Of a stretch of DNA of 64,000 nucleotides, positions 58,485 through 64,000 are shown piece after piece. Numbering within the stretch: position 1 is the first letter of the stretch; each line of letters starts with the position of its first letter. Source of the stretch: Haematococcus lacustris. Taxonomy: Eukaryota; Chlorophyta; Chlorophyceae; Chlamydomonadales; Haematococcaceae. The position numbers and the translations under genes were made by a program. The DNA is taken from contig JASKMD010000008.1 of NCBI GenBank assembly GCA_030144725.1, positions 819,785-883,784 of the forward strand, in the 5' to 3' direction. A model generated the notes under the pieces. That model saw nothing but the letters and a program-made list of their open reading frames with translations, had not been told where the DNA came from and made no database searches.

Positions 58485-61400
58485 CTAGGCCAGGGACGAA
58501 TTAAATGCCTGCCAGGTCGGCACCTGCGGCTGCTGCTCTGCCCCACCACCAAGGGCAGCAGGTGGCTCCCAACCCTGCTGCTGCTGCTGCTGCTGAGGGC
58601 CTGCTGTGCTGTTGCCACGCCTCCTTTCTGAGGGTGACACTGTCATACCTGCGCTTGCCTGCAGCTGGGCAATGAGTGCAGCCTGCTGGGTGATGAGTGC
58701 CGCCTGGTGGGCCACAGCTTCTTCCAGCTGCCTCACTCGCGGAAGCAAGCTGTTGTGGCTGGTCATCAGGCCTTTGACTTGCACCCTGCGCCCATGCCAC
58801 ATGCACATCACTCACATCACACATGCACGATACTCCACAATGCCCACATGAGGATGACAGTTGCTGTGGGGCAAGTGCAAGTGTTGGGTATACACGCAAA
58901 CGGTTAGGCGGTGTGTGTTGCGCACTAGTCGACCCTGCCTGCCATGATGCTGTAGTCGCCTGAGTGGGCCAGAGTAGCCCAGCAGCTGGCTGTCAGCTGC
59001 AATGCAGCCACATTCGTACTGGCACCTGTCCACTCCACGCACCAAGAATGCATGCAGGGAAATACTGCAGTCCCATACAAGCCATGTCTGCCCTAGCCCG
59101 AGCTGTGCAGGTGGCCAGGCTATTGGTAGGGTTTTGATACGGGTAAGCCCCCCTTAGTGGGTAGGGCAGTAGTGCGGAGGGTAGGCTCCCGCAGTCTTAG
59201 GGACACTGTTGCGGATGTAGTGAATCATGAGTTGGGCAGGAGACAGCAATTGGGTTCAACATCAGGCTTGATTTGGCCAGACTTGAAAAGTGGGCAAGAC
59301 ACCATGCTCCCCACTTTCAAAGGGCGCTCCTCTACTTCCTTGCATCGCCACCGCTTTACCTCCCTTGGCCGTTGTCCCTCAGCAAACTAGGCTGTGTGTC
59401 GCAGACCTGGGGTGCAGTGCTGGCAAGCAGAGCAGGTGCTGGCCACAGCTGTGTGCAGACGGTCAGGGGGCAGGGAGCAGTGAGGCACGCACCGCAACGC
59501 GTTGAAGTCCAGGTGAGATGATGGCGTCTGGGCGGCCCCCCCGGGCGCGTGCGAGCCTGGCGCTGCCATGTCCAAGCTGCCGTCCATCAGGGAGCTGTGG
59601 CGGGAGTGTGCGGGCGTGCCCCGCCGGCTGCTGCTGCCTGGCGGCTGCTGCCAGGGCGTGGCGGCTGCTCCTGGGGCTGCGTTGCTGCTGCCGGGCAGGT
59701 GGGGCAAGGGCTGGTGAGGTGCCGGGCTGGCTGTGGCGTCTTGGGCTGTGAGCAGGACAGGTAGGGTGCACAGCAGGGAGGCTAGGGCAGCAGCAGCACA
59801 GTGAAGTGACGGCTTTGCAGGAGAAGCTGTGTCAAGGCCAGCAAGCAGGCGCATGCAGACAGGAGCAGCAGGGAGGATGCCGACAGAGGATGCTGCACTG
59901 TCGACAAGGGGCCAATGCCCTGACAAGGGGAACTGCAGTGGTGGTGGTGCCAGGTGGTGCCAGGCCTGGTGGGGCTAGTGGTAAGGGTGAGCTCACCTGT
60001 CTGGGTGGCTGGCGCTGAGGGGCCCCAGGCCGGCTGCTCACCCCAGTCTGGCTCAAAGCCCTCCACCACCCCCTTCCCCATTGAGCTGCCGCGCCGGTGG
60101 TGGCCCCCCAGCATGGCAGCCATCAAGCCCCCTGGCCCTGCCCCGCTCGTGCGCCCCACACCCCTGGCCCCCCCAGCTGCTGCCGGCCCCCCTGACCCTG
60201 TCTGGGGCACAGCCGCGCTGCTGCTGCTGCCACCCACACTGCTGCTGCTGCTGCCCCCCTGGACGGCGGAGGGGAGCAGGGACTGCTCCTGCTCCAGCAA
60301 GCTGAGGGTGGCAGCCAGGCGGCCGCCTCCTGCTGGCCCAGTGGGGGAGGCGATGGGAGGAGCCAGGTCAATGAGCGTGTCAGTGGTTCTGGGGGCACTG
60401 GCCAGGCCCGGGGGAGCTGCTAGGGGAGGGGGCAGCTGGGCTTGACTGCCTACCCCATGGCCTGGTCTGGTGGGGGGCCCGGGCGTGGCGTGGGCGGGAT
60501 GTGGGCCAGGGGAGTGCTGGGGGTGGAAGGAAGGGGAGAGGCGGCCGAGGCTGGGTTTGGCATTGTGGGAGGGGTGGGGGGGCTGGGGCTGCTGCAGTGC
60601 ATGAGGGAGGGATTGGGACGGTTGGTGGTGGGGATGGAAGGGGGGATGGTGGTGGGTGGGTGGGGCTGCCTGGTTGTAGGGAGGTTGGCCCGGGTGTGGA
60701 GGTTGTGGCTGCACCCCTACCACCCCAGGCTGCGGTGGCGACTGCCCAGGGTGCTGTTGTCTCCCGCTACTGCTGCTGCCCATTTGATCTGGCTGCCTCC
60801 CTGGCACGCTGCTGCCGTACTGCTGCTGAGTAGCTGGCCCAGGGTTAGAGCGCACCTGGTGGGCGGCTACAGAGCCATTGGAATGCACCGCTGAGGCACT
60901 GGCACCGGGCGCCACGCTGACCTGGCCAAGTGCTGGGGCAGGGGTCAGACTAGAGAGGGGGAGCGGTCCTGGGCCGGGAGCAGCTGGCAGGGGCTGTCCT
61001 GGGCGCGACCCGTGGCCCATGGCCTGCTGTGTCAAGGCCTTGCGCCAGCTCTCCAGCAACGACAGCACCTGGGTGGCAGGGTCAGTGGGGAAAGGTGGGC
61101 TAGAGGGGCACCCGTGGCACCTGTGGCACGCCCCCACTATGGATGCGCACTGGGAGGATGGTGTGACGGTGCTGCTACACATTGTCGCCAGGACAAGTCG
61201 TCAGGAAGGCAGGGCATGTTCACCGGCAGCTGCCCACATGCCACATGCAGAGTATGTCGCCAAAAGTCAAAAGCACCACTGCTGCAAGCCCTGCAGTATG
61301 TGATAGCACTCTGTGGACAGGCTGCTGGGCCATGCGCTGGCTTGGACACCACCCCTTTGAACCTTAGGAGGTGCCCCTTGGAGGTGCCCTTGCCTGAACT

Positions 61401-63846
61401 GGAGTTTGAGGCAAGGAGCCGTCATGGTCATTGCCAGGAGCACACTCAGCTCAGCACACTCAGCTCAGCACACTCAGCTCAGCACACTCAGCTCAGCACA
61501 CATGGACACCAACCCAGATAGCCCACCTACCATGTAGTTCTCACACATGGACACCAACCGAGCCAGCCCATCCTGCTAGCCCACCTACCATCTCTCACAC
61601 CACCGCCCCCCCGCACCGAGCAGTCCCTTGCAGCCTGACACCCTGAGCCGCACCTGGGCAATGTCTGGGCGCTGTGCCGGGTCCGTGGTGAGGAGGATGC
61701 GCACGAGGTCGCACAGCACCTGGGGCTTGTTGTGCCCCGCTGGCAGCTCATACTTGCCAAACAACACCGACAGCTTGGAGTCCCCGGGGAAGGGCAGCTT
61801 GCCAAACACCAGCACGTACAGCAGCACGCCCAGCGCCTGCAGCAGCCAGGTGGGCAGGTGCCAGCCCAGGTGTGCAGGGCTGGTGCAGAAGCTGGTAAAG
61901 AACACTGCAGGGGGTGTGGTGGGCGAGGGGCGACGCTAGTATAGCCAGGCCTGTGTGCTGGGGCCTGTGTGCTGGGCAAGGCTTGTGTGCTGGCGAGCTT
62001 TGTGTGCTGGCCAGGCTAGTGTGTTGGGCAAGCCTTGGCCGAGCAAGAGACCTGACAGCAGTGATGGTGATGGGGTCCCACACCGCTGAAGCTGTCAGGT
62101 GTCTGAACAGGCCATGGCTGCTTGACAGCTGCGTGCAGCATGAGCGGCGCGCTGGGCTGCGGGCCTTGGCAGGTCTGTGGGCGCTAGGGTTAGTCTAGGT
62201 GGCCCAGACAGCTTTACCCCGGTCATTCTCAAGATGGCGGTTGCTAGCATGTCGCGTTAAGCAAAGACCCAGCACTGCTGCCGCACATGATCACCCCGAT
62301 CCAAGCAGCTGGTGCCAGGCTCACCCAGATGTCGACCTTGGTGTCAACCAGCTGCCGGCTCAGCAGGTCCCACATCTCTGGAGCCCTGCAGGGTCAAGGG
62401 TCAAGGGTGGAGGTCAGCCTGATGCAGGGAAGTTGACCTGGACGCCAACCTGGACCCTGCCTTACACTTGGCCATGTCAGGCAAGGTAGAGCAGGGCATG
62501 CAATTTGACCTCAGACTAGACCCAGTGCCTGCTATTTGGATTCTCCCTGCTGTGGTGTGCGTGCCCTGCCGGCGGCTGCCATGCACCACCATGCTGGGCT
62601 GAGCCTCCAGGGTTGCTGCCAGCTGGACACCCGCCTGTATGCAGGTGTGGTGGTTCGCCGGATCACCTCCTCCTCCATAGCAACCTCCGCAGGGCTGCTG
62701 TACACTTGTGCCCGGTCTGTCACACTGCCAAAGTCACACCTTGGGTCCAGGCAAGGGGCAGGCGGGGGGGTTCCAGGAGTCAGCAGCAGGGGAAGGGGTA
62801 GGTGGCCAAAGGCAGACTGTGGCATGCGGTCAAAGCACGGGAGGGTGCAGTTGGGCAGGCCCTGCGCAGCTGTGGCTGGCGAGGGATACAGCAGGCACCA
62901 TGTGGCATGCTGGATGCAGCAGGGAAGCATCAGGCCCTAGCACCATGCATCAGGCCCTAGCCACCAACAGTTGCTGCAGCAACAGCGCAGTTAACAGGAA
63001 CTGCAGCAACAAAGCACCTCACTGCCAGGCCACACTGCATCCTCTGGTACACAGTGATGGTCATTGTAGCAGTAGGCTAAGTCACCTACCTATGCTATGG
63101 CATGGCATGGCATGGCATGGCATGGCATGGCATGGCATGGCCCATGCTGTCATGTTTGGCTGCCCATTGAGTAGCATGGTGCTGTTTCACTCACAGTACC
63201 CAGCGGCCGTCACTGCTGCGCAGCACGTTCTCAGCCTTGATGTCCCTGGGCAGAGACGCCACCACCCCACACAGGCTGGTGCTGATGAGCCAGGCACCGC
63301 TGGCCACAGACCCACAGCTCCTATTGCTCCACCACACCCAGCCCACTGAGCCAAGAACATAGCTGGTTTCCGCTCCTGCCAGGCCAGGCCGCCAGCCTGA
63401 CCGTCTATTGCTCTACTGCTTCGGCGATGGCTGCTGCTCCAATGCTGGCTTGAGGCCTGAGGTGGTGCCGCAACAGTCCTGACCTCTTCCCTGTTACGCC
63501 AGCGCTCACAGCAGAGCCACCGTACCTGTGCGCCAAGGGCGGCGTCTGGCGGTGCATGTGCGCCACTGCCTGGCACACCTCGGAGAAGACCTCATACACA
63601 AAGAAGTCGTCCTGTACAATGGTCATGCACAGATCCCCCAATGAGACCCCTGGCAGCGTCAGTGGCGGCGGTGTTGAAGGTGGCAGGGAGGCAGGAGTGT
63701 GTTTGTATCAGCAGCCTGCCCGCAAACTGCCAGGCGCAGGGTGGGATGCGTGTGTAAGCGCACCAGCATGAAGCTGGCTTTCTGCATGGCCTCCAGCAGC
63801 GTGCTGGGGCAGTAGTCCAGCAGCATGTAGCCGTCAGTCTCCTTCC
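58485..63846 (-). CDS. NAK-family (AAK1/GAK-like) Ser/Thr protein kinase (5' partial)
   Basis: Minus-strand exons 63846-63764, 63611-63526, 63245-63195, 62739-62635, 62385-62325, 61836-61654, 61068-59997, 59745-59493 and 58785-58485 join in phase (730 residues in the window). The Gly-rich loop and the VAIK lysine lie beyond base 64000. Visible kinase motifs are LLDYCPSTLLEAM (hinge), AHRDIKAENVL (catalytic loop), CDFGSVTD (metal-binding DFG), TTPAYRAPEMWDLL (APE), KVDIWALGVLLYVLVFGKLPF and DPAQRPDIAQV. NAK kinases have this TTPAYRAPEM-D-IDIWALG signature and phosphorylate clathrin adaptors in animals. The tail of about 540 residues is rich in Pro, Gln, His and Ser and ends in a short coiled coil (LEEAVAHQAALITQQAALIA). 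One intron starts with GC (62634-62633), supported by the phase and APE continuity. Confidence 0.85.
59268..59392 (+). pseudogene. Degenerate partial duplicate of PEN-2
   Basis: LIWPDLKSGQDTMLPTFKGR corresponds to LFWPDFRSGRDAVLSKFTRR of PEN-2. After a one-base shift, ALLYFLASPPLYLPWPLSLS corresponds to VCFLVSSLLYFPWTFFFTSA. The DNA also aligns (ATTTGGCCAGACTT, GGGCGCTCC). It lies in the last intron of the kinase gene, opposite strand, without the N-terminal half. Confidence 0.75.
61440..61503 (+). repeat. 14-base tandem repeat in a kinase-gene intron
   Basis: CACTCAGCTCAGCA repeated about four times. A longer repeat, ACATGGACACCAACC, follows at 61500-61560. Confidence 0.9.
63095..63140 (+). 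repeat. (CATGG)n microsatellite in a kinase-gene intron
   Basis: About nine pentamer units. Confidence 0.95.
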
Positions 63847-64000
63847 CTGCTTGCCATGCAACACCACAAACCCGTGTGACATCAAGAACAGGAGCATGGG
63901 CTGAGCCCATGGGTGGTAGGTGCAAGGTGTGGTCTCTGGATGGCAGGGCATGCGCTGCTTCATTGCCCTGCTGACAGTCACCATTGATAAATGACCTAGG

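Overview
The window looks like nuclear DNA of a chlamydomonadalean green alga. Its genes are broken by many short GT-AG introns (and a few GC-AG introns). They encode long Gln/Ala/Ser/Pro-rich tracts, microsatellites lie in introns and exons, and there is one 500-base assembly gap. The best matches are plant or green-lineage families: a JMJ21-type JmjC/kinase-like fusion, a UPF0426 plastid protein and a double-AP2 transcription factor. The style of the low-complexity protein and of the repeated Fanzor-like element suggests Haematococcus lacustris or a close relative; this is inference from recall, not from a search.

Layout from left to right: JMJ21-type JmjC + APH-fold protein (1-6331, +, 5' end outside the window); repeat-rich spacer with a perfect hairpin; eIF2B gamma (8543-10690, +, 3' end lost toward the gap at 11001-11500); Topors-like RING protein (11525-14001, -), whose start lies 8 bp from that of a UPF0426 protein (14010-14534, +); MnmG/MTO1 tRNA-modification enzyme in 14 exons (15563-22436, +); AP2 transcription factor in 8 exons (24879-32078, -); a decayed Fanzor/TnpB-like RuvC nuclease (34441-38705, +); about 4.8 kb of satellites; TMEM186-like protein (43799-46486, +) with two Fanzor-family tails in its introns; a complete 3126-bp MULE-like transposon with 9-bp target duplications (48072-51197); coiled-coil protein (52120-54000, -); UBE2J-type E2 (54882-56752, +); PEN-2 (57695-58104, +); NAK-family kinase (58485-63846, -, 5' end outside).

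Exon chains were built by hand from conserved reading frames and splice phase. For every multi-exon gene with both ends in the window the exon lengths sum to a multiple of three. The host genes do not form one pathway; eIF2B3, MTO1, TMEM186, UBE2J and PEN-2 are housekeeping functions of translation, organelles and ER membranes.

The main novelty is the Fanzor-like family. There is one nearly full-length but mutated copy that keeps the RuvC D-E-D residues and lacks the usual zinc-finger cysteines. At least five 5'-truncated relatives share its non-coding 3' tail. That tail is a candidate guide-RNA (omega RNA)/right-end module. Second is the MULE-like element, third a degenerate duplicate of PEN-2 inside an intron of the neighbouring kinase gene.
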